A stretch of DNA of 34,185 nucleotides from an uncultured Bacillota bacterium (GTDB taxonomy: Bacteria; Bacillota_I; Bacilli_A; RF39; UBA660). Shown piece by piece: positions 8,472 through 17,937 of this stretch (position 1 is the stretch's first letter; every line of letters starts with the position of its first letter). The notes below the pieces were generated by a model. It did not search any database and had not been told where the DNA came from. It saw nothing but the letters and a program-made list of their open reading frames with translations. The stretch lies in assembly GCA_900318075.1 (NCBI GenBank), contig ONJI01000054.1, positions 1 through 34,185 on the forward strand. Direction: 5' to 3'. The translations under genes and the position numbers were made by a program.

Positions 8472-9278
8472 ATGAGTGTAGAAGTTTTACTTTCAACAAT
8501 GCATCAAAAAAACTTCGATATTGTTGAAAAGTGTAATATTAAGTCTGATGCAGTAATAATAAATCAGTGTGATGAAGAAAAAATTGAAACTAAAAAGTAC
8601 GATTTTGGAACTGTAAGAATGATTTATACGAAGACAAGAGGACTGTCTAAGAGTAGGAATATGGCATTAGAAAACGCAAAAGGAGATATTTGCATAATTT
8701 GTGATGATGATGTTGTTTATTATGACAATTATGTTTCTATAACTGAAACGGCCTTTTCTAATAATAAAAATGCAGATCTAATAGTCTTTAATATTAAGAG
8801 TATAAATACTAATATAAGGAAACAAGAAAAACTATTTAAAAAAGTCAAAAAAATTCCTTATTATAAATCTTATAGTAGTGTACATATTGCTTTTAGACGC
8901 AAAAAAATAATTGAGAAAAAAATAAAGTTTGACGAAAATTTTGGAGCAGGATCTGGTATATATTCATTTGCAGAAGATTCATTATTCTTTAACGATGTTC
9001 ATAAGAACAATCTTGTTGCAATAGTTTATCCTGCTATAATAGCAAAGTTATATTCGGAAAAATCATCGTGGTTTAAGGGATTTAATGAAAAGTATTTTTA
9101 TGATACAGGAGCTTTTGTTGCTGCATGTTATCCTAAAACAAAGTGGTTGATTAAATGGTACTATCCATTTAGATTGATTAATAAAAGCAAACTTGGTTTT
9201 TTTAAAATGATAAGGTATATAAATGATGGAATAAAAGGATATAAAAAAAAGTTATCGTTTGATAACTATTATGGGTGA
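8472..9278 (+). CDS. GT2-type glycosyltransferase
   Basis: The 268-aa single-domain protein begins with EVLLSTMHQKNFDIV, an N-terminal pattern of a GT2 subgroup common in Gram-positive capsule loci. It contains RGLSKSRNMALENAKGDICI, leading to the metal-binding CDDDV at about residue 78. AEDSLFF (about residue 168) is a plausible acceptor-base segment. There is no membrane helix. It lies 10 nt after the preceding GT2 gene, and its TGA overlaps the start of the polymerase gene, which indicates co-expression. Donor sugar is not determined. Confidence 0.83.
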   Translation: MSVEVLLSTMHQKNFDIVEKCNIKSDAVIINQCDEEKIETKKYDFGTVRMIYTKTRGLSKSRNMALENAKGDICIICDDDVVYYDNYVSITETAFSNNKNADLIVFNIKSINTNIRKQEKLFKKVKKIPYYKSYSSVHIAFRRKKIIEKKIKFDENFGAGSGIYSFAEDSLFFNDVHKNNLVAIVYPAIIAKLYSEKSSWFKGFNEKYFYDTGAFVAACYPKTKWLIKWYYPFRLINKSKLGFFKMIRYINDGIKGYKKKLSFDNYYG

Positions 9279-10471
9279 TGAGAATGGATAAAGAATTATT
9301 ATATGATAAAAAAAGAGTAAATATGTTATTTCTAATGTTGGCAATCTTACCTATAAATGATATTGTTTCTACAATTTTGTATACTTTTAATGTTAATATG
9401 TCGAGAATCACAATAATGCTTTATTTTATTGTTATAGTTATAGGAATTTTTACATTAATAAGATGTCCTATTTATAAATCTGATATTCTTTCATTATTAA
9501 TTATCTTCTTCATATATACATTTTTATATTTTGTATCTACAGATTATGCAAAAAAAGAATTTTTTACTACTAATATGAGAATTATATATTTTTACTACAT
9601 ACCATTTTCAATATTTTTTATTTCACATATAAAAAGATGGGATATATTGTTTACTGAAAAAAAGTTTATTGTTATATCTGACATGATACTAATTATTTCC
9701 TTTTTGACTAGGACACTTAATGATACAATTGATTATATGGTTTTTTCATACAATATATTGCCATTGTGTGGGATAATAGCTGTCACAATAATAAAGTTTG
9801 AAAATAAAAGACAGATTATATTTATAATATTGTCAATTGTTGAATTAATGTTGTTTGGAAGCAGGGGAGCATTAATTTGGTTGCTGATTTGTGGAATGTT
9901 ATTGTATTTATCAACTTTTATAAGATCTTTTAATAGCAAAAAAGAGTTCTATAAAAAAATAATTTCTATAACTCTAGTGTTTATAGCATCGTTATTTTTT
10001 ATAACATATATAATTCCAAAAGCTGTTCAATCTTCTTTTGGAAACACTTCTTATATTCTTAGAAGAATAAAAGGTGGAAATGTTACTGAGAGTGAGGCAA
10101 GATTATCTATTTATAAGACATCTTTAGAACACATAAAAAATAACGGTATTAACATCAATGGACTATTTTATGATAGAACTGTTTTACCTAAAAATATGTA
10201 TGCACATAATTTAGTCTTAGAATCTTATTTGTCATTTGGATTATTATTTGGTACTTTCATATTATTAGCCTTTATATATATGATTTTACGAACAATAAAA
10301 AAAAGTCATAATATTTACTCGTACGCCACAATATACTTTATTACAATTTTCTTGTTGCGTTATTTTGTATCTGGAAGTGCTTTTAGTGAAGGAAAATTTA
10401 TAATATTCATCGCATTTCTTTATTCGATAATATGTAATAAACAATTATCAAATAATATTAAAGCAGAATAA
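9278..10471 (+). CDS. wzy: Wzy-like capsule repeat-unit polymerase
   Basis: The protein is almost entirely membrane segments (about ten), with a larger extracytoplasmic loop around residues 250-300 that contains RRIKGGNVTESEARLSIYK. The H-N-L-x-L-E-S-Y-L-S-F-G segment following this loop resembles the conserved O-antigen ligase/polymerase region. Wzy proteins join flipped repeat units outside the membrane; they are poorly conserved, so topology and location next to Wzx and GT genes carry the assignment. I start at the ATG overlapping the upstream TGA; a GTG at 9275 and an ATG at 9284 are alternatives. Confidence 0.8.
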   Translation: MRMDKELLYDKKRVNMLFLMLAILPINDIVSTILYTFNVNMSRITIMLYFIVIVIGIFTLIRCPIYKSDILSLLIIFFIYTFLYFVSTDYAKKEFFTTNMRIIYFYYIPFSIFFISHIKRWDILFTEKKFIVISDMILIISFLTRTLNDTIDYMVFSYNILPLCGIIAVTIIKFENKRQIIFIILSIVELMLFGSRGALIWLLICGMLLYLSTFIRSFNSKKEFYKKIISITLVFIASLFFITYIIPKAVQSSFGNTSYILRRIKGGNVTESEARLSIYKTSLEHIKNNGININGLFYDRTVLPKNMYAHNLVLESYLSFGLLFGTFILLAFIYMILRTIKKSHNIYSYATIYFITIFLLRYFVSGSAFSEGKFIIFIAFLYSIICNKQLSNNIKAE

Positions 10472-10498
10472 ATACTCATAAAATAAGGAGAAGTAAAA

Positions 10499-11422
10499 AT
10501 GAAAAACAATAAAGAAAATGAACGAATGGTGAGTATAATAATACCGACATATGGAGGATCTGATTCTTTATCACGTGCTATTGATTCAGCACTCAATCAA
10601 ACATATAAGAATATTGAGATCATTGTTGTTGATGATAATCCTCCTAAGTCAGTTGGTAGAAAAAAAACTGAAAAACTAATGGAACAGTATTCAAATGAAA
10701 TTAGAGTAAAATACATTAAACATAAAGAAAATAAAAATGGCTCATCTGCAAGAAATACTGGTGTATCAAACTCGAATGGATATTATATTTCTTTTCTTGA
10801 TGATGATGACTACTTTTTTAAAAGAAAAACCGAAAAGCAAATCAATTTATTAAATAATAAGAATATAGATTTTTGCACATGTTTCTACAAAAAAAGTGGA
10901 GTAGGATATTCTTTTGATGTTAAAGAAGATTATATCGAAGATATATTATTACTTAGAAACACTCCTCAAACGTCATCGTTTGTAATGACAAGACATCTTT
11001 ATGATAAATTAAAGGGTTTTGACGAATCATATTCAAGACATCAAGACTATGAGTTTTTGATAAGAGTATGTTTAAATACCAAGGTAGAATGCATTAATGA
11101 ATATTTATACGAAAGGATTGGCAACTCGGTAGAAAATAGACCTAATGCAAAAAAAATGGAATTAATAAAAGATAAATTATTAACAGATTTTGATAGTCTA
11201 TTTATACAAAAAAATATCAACAAAAAAAAAGTTTTTGCTAAAAACTATTCATACGTTTTTTATCTTTATATAAAAGAATATAAAATAAAAGAAGCTTTTT
11301 TGCTTATGAAAAAGCATTTTAGCCTTAGATTTATACTATATTTTATTTTATTGATTTTTCAAATATTAAGAAAAAAAATATGTTTTATTACACATAGAAA
11401 AAAATTATTGAAAATAATATAA
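10499..11422 (+). CDS. GT2-family glycosyltransferase
   Basis: This 307-aa enzyme starts 8 nt after an AAGGAGAAG site. The GT-A domain is clear: MVSIIIPTYGGSDSLSRAI at the N-terminus, YKNIEIIVVDD with the nucleotide-binding Asp, and FLDDDDYF as the DxD region (about residue 98). Its RHQDYEFL motif (about residue 180) resembles the ED-containing acceptor segment. Hydrophobic residues near the C-terminus (about 270-290) may associate with the membrane. It is probably the third elongating transferase of the repeat unit. The donor cannot be deduced. Confidence 0.88.
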   Translation: MKNNKENERMVSIIIPTYGGSDSLSRAIDSALNQTYKNIEIIVVDDNPPKSVGRKKTEKLMEQYSNEIRVKYIKHKENKNGSSARNTGVSNSNGYYISFLDDDDYFFKRKTEKQINLLNNKNIDFCTCFYKKSGVGYSFDVKEDYIEDILLLRNTPQTSSFVMTRHLYDKLKGFDESYSRHQDYEFLIRVCLNTKVECINEYLYERIGNSVENRPNAKKMELIKDKLLTDFDSLFIQKNINKKKVFAKNYSYVFYLYIKEYKIKEAFLLMKKHFSLRFILYFILLIFQILRKKICFITHRKKLLKII

Positions 11423-11442
11423 TGTAGAGAGTGGGGTGTATT

Positions 11443-12852
11443 ATGAATAATAGAAAAAAAGAGTTAGTTAAAAATACGTTTATTCTTACTATTGGGAAAT
11501 TCCTTCCTAAATTGATATCAATTTTGATAATTCCTATTATTACGGCAAAACTAACTAAGGCTGAATATGGTACCTATGATTTGATAAGTACAATTGTTGC
11601 ACTTTTATTACCAATAGCAACCTTACAATTACCATCTGCGGCATTTAGGTTTTTAGTTGATTATCGAGGAGATGAGAAAAAAACAAAAAAAGTTGTATCT
11701 AATATAATGATTACAACTCTTTCTATCTCTTCTATAGTTTGTATAATAATATTTTTAATATTAGGCAAAATACAATTAATAACGAGATTACTAATATGTT
11801 CATACTTTTTATTGGATATTATTAATTATGTCTCCTCTCAAATATGTAGAGGCTTGTCTTATAATAAATATTATTCTATTAGTTCAATTTTATTCTCTTT
11901 AATGCATTTGCTTTCTATTTATTTTACTTTGAATTTTAATAATTATGGATTAAATGGAGTTCTAATTTCTTTATGTTTGGCATATATTATTTCAATTTTA
12001 TTTATAATAATTAGCTCAAAGTTCTTAAAATATATAGATTTTTCTATGTTAAATAGAAAAGATTGCATAGAGTTTATAAGTTATTCTTGGCCTATGATTC
12101 CCAATAATTTATCAGCTTGGGTTTTAAATGTTTCTGACAGATTAGTAATAAATCATTTCCTAGGAATAGAAATGACAGCAATTTATGCCGTAGCAAATAA
12201 AATACCTAATATTTTATCCATTTTTCAAGAAGTTTTTAATTTAGCTTGGCAAGAAAATGCGTCCTTAAGTGTTAAAGATAAAGACGCTGACATATATTAT
12301 TCAAGCATGTTCTCTTTAATATTTAATTTTATGATTGGCGGAACTGCTTTATTGATAGGATTTACTCCTATAATATTCACAATTCTTATTAGAGGGGACT
12401 ATTTAGCAGCTTATAAAGAAATGCCAATTTTGATACTTGCTATGTTGTTTTGTTGTTTATCCTCATTTCTAGGAGGAATATATATAGCACACAAGAAAAC
12501 AAAGGAATTAGGACTCTCAACATTAATTGTAAGCATTATAAATTTAGGCATTGACTTATTACTTGTGAGATATATAGGAATAACAGCTGGGTCTATTTCT
12601 ACCTTAGTGTCGTATATGATATTATATATTTATCGATTAGCAAATATTAATAAGTTTCAAAAATTAAAAATAGATTTAAAAAAACAAATATTCTATTTTA
12701 TTATTGTGATTATAATGTTATTGGTGTGTACATTTAACAAATTTGAATTAAATATTGTTAATATGATTGGTTCACTAGTTTTTTCAATTATTATTAACTA
12801 TAAATTTGTTAAAAAAATTTTAGTCACAGCAAGAAAGAAGGTCAAAAAATGA
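11443..12852 (+). CDS. wzx: Wzx-like oligosaccharide flippase
   Basis: This protein of about 469 aa has around 12-14 membrane helices and the usual N-terminus of the polysaccharide synthase/Wzx family (LVKNTFILTIGKFLPKLISI, then AEYGTYDLISTIVALLLP). NRKDCIEFISYSWPMIPNNL marks the middle of the transporter. It moves undecaprenyl-linked repeat units to the outer leaflet. The frame is open from a GTG at 11431, but the ATG at 11443 is preceded by GTGGGGTG and matches family N-termini. It overlaps the next gene by 4 nt (ATGA). A second, broken flippase lies about 1 kb downstream. Confidence 0.88.
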   Translation: MNNRKKELVKNTFILTIGKFLPKLISILIIPIITAKLTKAEYGTYDLISTIVALLLPIATLQLPSAAFRFLVDYRGDEKKTKKVVSNIMITTLSISSIVCIIIFLILGKIQLITRLLICSYFLLDIINYVSSQICRGLSYNKYYSISSILFSLMHLLSIYFTLNFNNYGLNGVLISLCLAYIISILFIIISSKFLKYIDFSMLNRKDCIEFISYSWPMIPNNLSAWVLNVSDRLVINHFLGIEMTAIYAVANKIPNILSIFQEVFNLAWQENASLSVKDKDADIYYSSMFSLIFNFMIGGTALLIGFTPIIFTILIRGDYLAAYKEMPILILAMLFCCLSSFLGGIYIAHKKTKELGLSTLIVSIINLGIDLLLVRYIGITAGSISTLVSYMILYIYRLANINKFQKLKIDLKKQIFYFIIVIIMLLVCTFNKFELNIVNMIGSLVFSIIINYKFVKKILVTARKKVKK

Positions 12853-13676
12853 AAAAAATAAGAGTATGTTATTCAGATGTTAATAATATGGGTGACAGGT
12901 TAAACAAGGAGTTACTTGAGCATTTGTTTAATTGTACTGTTGTACAATCGTCTCATTATAATGCAGATTTAATTGCAATTGGAAGTGGACTAGGAACTTA
13001 TCTTCTAGATCAATCTACGATTAAAAAGATAAAAAAAAAGCTGCTTGGAATTATTTATCCTAAGGTTTATGTTTGGGGAACAGGTTTTCTAGACTACAAT
13101 AAAAATGAAGAAAAATTTTATAAGAAAAACATGGTTTTTTGTTCAGTAAGAGGTAACTTAACCAAAAATAGAGTTGAAAAGATTTTAGGCAAAAAGCTTA
13201 ATATTCCAACAGGTGATGGCGGATTATTATCATCATACTTGTTAGACGCTATGCCAACAAAAAAATATGATTTAGGAATAATTCCGCATTTTAGAGAAAA
13301 AGATGATAAAATATTTGATGAATTGTTAAAAAAATATCCTAATTCCATAATTATAGATGTTCAAGATAGCCCAATTAATGTAACAAAAAAAATAGCTGAA
13401 TGTAAAAACATAATATCTAGTAGTTTGCATGGATTAATAATTTCTGATAGCTTAAATATTCCAAACATTCATTTAGTAGTATCAGATAAATTGTTAGGCG
13501 ACGGGTATAAATTTGATGATTACTATTCATCGTATAATATTAAACATTTATTTATTACCAAAAATGATATTAATAACTTTCATATAAATGATATAAGGAA
13601 AAATTATATGATTAAGAAAGAGGATGTTGAAGAAAAGAAAAAACAATTACTTGAATGTTTTCCGTTTAATAAATAA
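12849..13676 (+). CDS. Polysaccharide pyruvyl transferase-like protein
   Basis: The 275-aa protein shows the landmarks of the CsaB/WcaK family. MKKIRVCYSDVNNMGDRLN is at the N-terminus, followed by IAIGSGLGT, VYVWGTGF and CSVRGNLT. IPTGDGGLL lies in the middle, and IISSSLHGLIISDSLNIPN (about residues 192-210) is the conserved SxHG segment. The family transfers pyruvate from phosphoenolpyruvate to a sugar to form a ketal, although many members in capsule loci have no tested activity. The ATGA overlap with wzx places it in the same operon. The next gene to the right is a pseudogene, so this could be the last intact gene of the contiguous synthesis unit. Confidence 0.82.
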   Translation: MKKIRVCYSDVNNMGDRLNKELLEHLFNCTVVQSSHYNADLIAIGSGLGTYLLDQSTIKKIKKKLLGIIYPKVYVWGTGFLDYNKNEEKFYKKNMVFCSVRGNLTKNRVEKILGKKLNIPTGDGGLLSSYLLDAMPTKKYDLGIIPHFREKDDKIFDELLKKYPNSIIIDVQDSPINVTKKIAECKNIISSSLHGLIISDSLNIPNIHLVVSDKLLGDGYKFDDYYSSYNIKHLFITKNDINNFHINDIRKNYMIKKEDVEEKKKQLLECFPFNK

Positions 13677-13679
13677 TTT

Positions 13680-14549
13680 TTTGAGATATTCGTTTTTAAA
13701 AAATAATAGAATTAGGAATTATATGAAAATTGCAGTAGGGATGCTTTTTGGTAACAAGTCGCTATGTTTGTAATGACAAATACTGATATTATTATATTAA
13801 CAACTTTCTCAAGCATGGCAAATCTTTCAGTTTATAGCGTGTATGCACTTATTATTAATGGTATTAGAAAAGGTATAAAGGCTTTTACAAATGCTCTTGA
13901 AGCACCTTTTGGTAATATGATTGCAAAAAACGAGAAAAAAGCTTTATATGAAAATTTGTCAATAATTGAGTTGATTATGTATTCAATGTCTACTATAATA
14001 TATACTGTCGCAATAATTATTATTCTTCAATTTGTTTCGGTTTATACTAAAGGCATTTCTGATGCAAACTATTTAGTTCCATTATTTGCTTATATTCTTT
14101 TAGTTGCACAATTTTTTGATTCAATTAGGAATCCATATCAATTAGTAGTACAAGCTGCGGGGCATTATAAACAAACTAAAGTTGGTTCTATAATTGAGCC
14201 TATAATTAACATAACACTTTCGACAGTTTTTGTTTTAAAATATGGGTTAGTAGGTGTTGCAATTGGTACTTTAGTTGCTACTGTGTTTAGGACGATACAA
14301 TATTCATTTTATATGTGCAAAAATATAGTTAAAAGAAATCAATTAATTACCATATTTAAGATTTTTGTTTCTATTGTTGAATCTTTGACTATTATTTTAG
14401 TTATTAATATTTTGAAATTGGATTTTACTTCTAACTTTATGCAATTGATTATAAATTTTATAATTGTATTAATTATTTCATGTTTTGTTGTATTATTATC
14501 CAATTATTTCATATTTAGAAAAGATTATAAAAATACTATAAAAAAATGA
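13680..14549 (+). pseudogene. Second Wzx-like flippase, 5'-truncated and frameshifted
   Basis: From 13764 a 261-residue open frame shows the C-terminal half of a polysaccharide flippase: TNTDIIILTTF, then EAPFGNMIA and several membrane helices with QAAGHYKQTKVGSIIEPIIN. A complete Wzx has 450-500 residues. In another frame just upstream (about 13680-13760) the sequence encodes NYMKIAVGMLFGNKS, which belongs directly before this segment in the family, so a frameshift sits near 13760. The N-terminal half is missing. It is probably the relic of a flippase from an earlier capsule type that has been replaced by the intact Wzx. The truncation is seen; the history is inference. Confidence 0.75.
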
Positions 14550-14595
14550 AAAATATTTTTAAAAGAAAAAAGAAAAGTGTAGAAGGGATTAAAAT

Positions 14596-15539
14596 ATGAA
14601 GCAAAAAGTTAAATATATTTTCAGACAAGTAGTTAATTTGTTTAAGTTTATGAAATATTTTAAAGTTAATAGAAATAGCCTTAATGCAATTGCAGCAGAA
14701 TTGATGAGGAATACTCATTCCATTGAAAAAGGTTTATCTATTGATAATGTCAGATTAGGTTTTGGTCATGCTAAGCAAAAAATAATGATGGATTATGTTG
14801 ACATTCTTTCTAAACATGATTCTATCTATTATGATGAAGTCATTAAAATGGCAGTTTCTTCTTTAGAGGCATATGTTAATTATCATGTAAAAAGAAATTA
14901 TAATGATGATTTTATACCAATAATAAAAGATTTTCTTTTAAAGTATAATTTTTATATAAAAGATTCTTATGGTGGGACGGTTAAAATTAATTATAAAAAA
15001 TTAAAATTTGATATTAAACTTATAGAAAACTTTATAAATAGTAGACATAGTATTCGTAATTTTTCTAATAAACCTGTTGATGAAAAAAAATAAAAAAAGC
15101 TATTATTTTAGCTCAGAGATGTCCTTCTGCTTGTAATAGGCAAGGAGTTAGGGTCTATATTGTTGATAAATCTAAGGCTAAAACTATAAAGAGAGATTTA
15201 CAAGGTATTGGAGTTTTTTTAGAATCTATAGATAAAATCGTCATTATTACTGGTAAGTTAAGTTCTTATAGATTTAATGAGTATAATCAGTATATTGTTT
15301 CTGCTAGTATGTACGCAGCTTATCTTTCTTTAACTTTACACTTATATGGCTTAGGTGCATGTGTTATTCAAAGATCTGTTATTTGGAATAAAAAATTAGA
15401 AAAAATAAAAAAATTCTATGATATAGATGATGATGAACAAATAATTTGTATGATTGGTGTTGGTAATGTTGATGGAGAAATTGATGTACCAATATCTCAT
15501 AGAATTGATATTGATGAATTTTATAAGTATATAAAATAA
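14596..15539 (+). pseudogene. Nitroreductase-family protein, split by a poly-A frameshift
   Basis: The first frame (14596-15093, 165 aa) encodes the N-terminal extension typical of capsule-locus nitroreductases (AAELMRNTHSIEKGLS) and the start of the FMN domain (SRHSIRNFSNKPVD). The rest, ILAQRCPSACNRQGVRVYIV to the C-terminus at 15539, is in another frame. The break is at a run of eight As near 15082-15091; one additional A would restore DEKKIKKA and a continuous protein of about 314 aa. Such proteins often accompany pyruvyl-transferase-like genes. Either the gene is inactive, or the run varies by slippage, or the base call is wrong. Substrate is unknown. Confidence 0.82.
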
Positions 15540-15640
15540 AAATTGTACTGGTAATATAGGAATAATATTTAGGCGCTTTCTATATTATTGTGATTATCAA
15601 TATATTATTTGTTACAAAAAATAAAAATGGAGGTAGAAAA

Positions 15641-16807
15641 ATGAAGATTTCTGTTGCCGGTACAGGCTACGTTGGATTATCACTTGCTACATTGCTTGCT
15701 CAAGATAATGAAGTAGTAGCACTTGATGTAATACCTGAAAAGGTAGATATGATAAATAATAGGATTAGTCCTATTAAGGATGAATATATTGAAAAATATT
15801 TTAAGGAAAAAAAGTTAAATTTAAAAGCTACTTTAGATTATAGAGAAGCTTTTGATGGAGCTGAATTTGTAATTATTAGTACACCTACTAATTACGATGA
15901 AGAACACGGGTTTTTCGATACCAGTAGTGTTGAGGATATTATTGAGAAAGTTATTAGTATGGGGAATAATACAACAATGGTTGTAAAATCTACTATACCT
16001 GTAGGTTTTATAGAGAGCATTAAAGATAAATATAATATTGATAATATTATGTTTTCACCAGAGTTTTTAAGAGAGGGTAGAGCTTTATATGATAATTTAT
16101 ATCCTTCTAGAATAATAGTTGGAGATAAAGGAGAAAAAGCTCATCAGTTTGCTGAGTTATTATTAGATGGTTCTTTAAAGAAGGATGTTCCTGTTAAATT
16201 TATGGGGGCTACAGAAGCAGAGGCTGTTAAGTTATTTGCTAACACTTACTTAGCTTTAAGGGTTGCATATTTTAATGAGCTTGATACTTATGCTGAAATA
16301 AAAGAACTAAATACTAATGATATAATTGATGGTGTGTGTTTGGATCCAAGAATTGGAAATCATTATAACAATCCATCTTTTGGTTATGGTGGGTATTGTT
16401 TACCAAAGGATACCAAACAGTTACTTGCAAATTATAAAGATGTTCCTCAAAATTTGATAGAGGCTATTGTTAAATCAAATGATACTAGAAAAGATCATAT
16501 TGCTGACATGATAATTAAAAGGAATCCTGAGTGTGTAGGAGTATATAGATTAACTATGAAAAGTGGTTCTGATAATTTTAGAGCTAGTGCTATTCAGGGA
16601 GTTATTGATAGAATAAAATCTAATGGTATAAAGGTAGTAATATATGAGCCTACATTAAAAGAAAATATTTTTAATGACTGTGAAGTAATTAAAAGTTTTG
16701 CTGAATTCGAAGATATGACAGATGTTGTGCTTGTTAATAGGATGGATGAAAATGTTGAATTAATAAAGGAAAGGGTTTATACAAGAGATTTATTCTGCAG
16801 AGATTAA
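15641..16807 (+). CDS. ugd: UDP-glucose 6-dehydrogenase
   Basis: The 388-aa enzyme oxidises UDP-glucose to UDP-glucuronate with NAD. The N-terminal Rossmann motif is SVAGTGYVGLSLATLL. STPTNYDEEHGFFDTSSV, the KLFANTYLALRVAYFNELD helix and the catalytic-Cys segment FGYGGYCLPKDTKQL follow in order, and YEPTLKE lies in the UDP-binding C-domain. Length equals the short Ugd form, and the wording of the motifs is very close to enterobacterial Ugd. The start is the ATG after GGAGG (about 15629-15633); an in-frame ATG at 15590 lacks such a site. It supplies uronic acid to the capsule and is separated from the broken nitroreductase by about 100 nt. Confidence 0.94.
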   Translation: MKISVAGTGYVGLSLATLLAQDNEVVALDVIPEKVDMINNRISPIKDEYIEKYFKEKKLNLKATLDYREAFDGAEFVIISTPTNYDEEHGFFDTSSVEDIIEKVISMGNNTTMVVKSTIPVGFIESIKDKYNIDNIMFSPEFLREGRALYDNLYPSRIIVGDKGEKAHQFAELLLDGSLKKDVPVKFMGATEAEAVKLFANTYLALRVAYFNELDTYAEIKELNTNDIIDGVCLDPRIGNHYNNPSFGYGGYCLPKDTKQLLANYKDVPQNLIEAIVKSNDTRKDHIADMIIKRNPECVGVYRLTMKSGSDNFRASAIQGVIDRIKSNGIKVVIYEPTLKENIFNDCEVIKSFAEFEDMTDVVLVNRMDENVELIKERVYTRDLFCRD

Positions 16808-16878
16808 GTCTTTTACATCTTGTTATGGAAAATGTATTTTTAGGCGAAAATTATCGGATTTTTGTGGATATTACATAT

Positions 16879-16907
16879 TTGAAACTGTCATAATTTTATG
16901 ATAGGAT
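16879..16907 (+). promoter_or_regulatory. Weak candidate promoter upstream of vanZ-like gene
   Basis: TTGAAA (16879-16884) is followed after 17 nt by TAGGAT (4 of 6). Between it and the next gene lies a 10-bp all-A/T inverted repeat around 16938-16963. Both are weak signals in AT-rich DNA. Confidence 0.3.
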
Positions 16908-16984
16908 TATTTATGATAACTGCACAATCATATTTACTATTATTATTTAGTAATTAAATAATAAAGGAAAGGGGAATAGACTAT

Positions 16985-17470
16985 ATGAAAAATAAATTTT
17001 TATTAATTATGACTATTTTGTTCACTTTTATTTGGATGGGTGTAATATTCTCTTTTTCTAATGCATCTTCTGATGTTTCTAATAACGGAAGCAAAACTAT
17101 TATTAGATATATTGTAAAAAAGATTTATAAAGAAAAATCTGATTCTGATATAGAGAAAATTGTTGTTAAAATAAATAAGCCTTTTAGGAAATTCGCTCAT
17201 GCTTCTGTATATTTAGTACTTGCAAATTTCGTTAATAGTGTATTGTGTGTATTTATAAAAAATAAATTAAAATTATGTAATATGATATGTTTGATTGTTT
17301 GTTTTCTATATGCTTGTACTGATGAATGGCATCAGACATTTATTAGCCATAGGACAGGCCAAATTAGTGATGTTTTTATAGATACTTTTGGAGCTTTAAT
17401 AGGCTGTGTTATATTTGATTTTATATATAAGAAAGTTAAATCTAAAGATATACCAAAAAATAATATCTGA
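16985..17470 (+). CDS. VanZ-family membrane protein
   Basis: The 161-aa protein has an N-terminal membrane helix ending in FSFSNASS, then RKFAHASVYLVLA, two further helices and the C-terminal signature DEWHQTFISHRTGQISDVFIDTFGALIG. These are VanZ-like motifs. VanZ homologues include low-level teicoplanin resistance proteins, but most members have no known role; many sit near cell-envelope genes. A diverged C-terminal fragment of the same family lies at 28069-28218, on the other side of the recombinase array. GGAAAGGGG lies upstream of the start. Confidence 0.85.
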   Translation: MKNKFLLIMTILFTFIWMGVIFSFSNASSDVSNNGSKTIIRYIVKKIYKEKSDSDIEKIVVKINKPFRKFAHASVYLVLANFVNSVLCVFIKNKLKLCNMICLIVCFLYACTDEWHQTFISHRTGQISDVFIDTFGALIGCVIFDFIYKKVKSKDIPKNNI

Positions 17471-17677
17471 ATGCTGATTTTATTGTTTGAGTGTATAGTC
17501 TTTTTTGCCTGAACGCAGATATACAATAACTTTAAGCGAAATTATAAATATTTAGTGCAAATAATGATAACATTGGAACGTAGTTTCTGATGTTTTTTAA
17601 TATTTGAATATAATAAATTACCAATAACTGTTAAAAGTGGGGTTAATGATATAAAAGAATAATTATTTTGAGAATGA

Positions 17678-17706
17678 TTTAGTTTAAGCTTAATCAAAGT
17701 TATAAA
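17678..17706 (+). promoter_or_regulatory. Candidate promoter of the recombination module
   Basis: TTTAGT (17678-17683, 3 of 6) is 17 nt before TATAAA (17701-17706, 5 of 6). Transcription would start near 17713 and produce a leader of about 270 nt before the sigma-like gene. The upstream stretch 17471-17677 shows no gene. Confidence 0.4.
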
Positions 17707-17729
17707 TTATTTAGTTAGAGGTGATTATT

Positions 17730-17790
17730 ATATTGTTCTCATACTAGGGGTAGCTACATAGGGAGTATATAAAATGCATGAGGACAATAT
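17730..17790 (+). ncRNA. Long stem enclosing a G-rich conserved-looking core
   Basis: Arms 17730-17742 and 17778-17790 pair over 13 positions (one G-U). They enclose 35 nt with an inner ATACT/AGTAT stem and a G-rich loop that contains TAGCTACATAGGG. A related TAGCTACA...TAGGGG arrangement occurs in the second leader at about 18692-18717. It could be an aptamer-like or protein-binding domain; no known family was recognised. Confidence 0.5.
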
Positions 17791-17830
17791 ATCAATTCTT
17801 TTATACTTTGTTTTATTGATTGATTATTTC

Positions 17831-17846
17831 GACATATATATATGTC
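17831..17846. repeat. Perfect 16-nt palindrome
   Basis: GACATATATATATGTC reads the same on both strands. It could be an operator for a dimeric repressor or a small hairpin in the leader RNA. Its position between the basal stem and the terminator is the only support for a role. Confidence 0.4.
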
Positions 17847-17871
17847 AAATGGATTCTTGTACTCTTTTAAG

Positions 17872-17918
17872 CACCTATTATAAAGATCATTATGTGATTT
17901 TTATAATAGGTGTTTTTT
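17872..17918 (+). terminator. Leader terminator (possible attenuator)
   Basis: Two 18-nt arms (17872-17889 and 17895-17912) pair with a single mismatch or G-U, with a 5-nt loop, and are followed by six Ts (17913-17918). It lies 66 nt before the sigma-like gene and downstream of a promoter candidate, so it may act as an attenuator. It may instead simply end an upstream transcript. Confidence 0.75.
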
Positions 17919-17937
17919 ATTTGCCTTTAAATAGAGG

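Noticed and set aside
3026-16807. Teichoic acid or exported protein glycosylation locus in place of capsule
   Set aside because: No tagatose/polyglycerol or oligosaccharyltransferase genes are present; Wzx, Wzy, an initiating transferase and the CpsB/BY-kinase genes favour capsule or exopolysaccharide, although the final attachment site is unknown.
17740-17780. PreQ1-I riboswitch
   Set aside because: TAGCTACA occurs in the PreQ1-I loop, but the flanking P1 pairing and the A-rich CTAA tail arrangement are absent.
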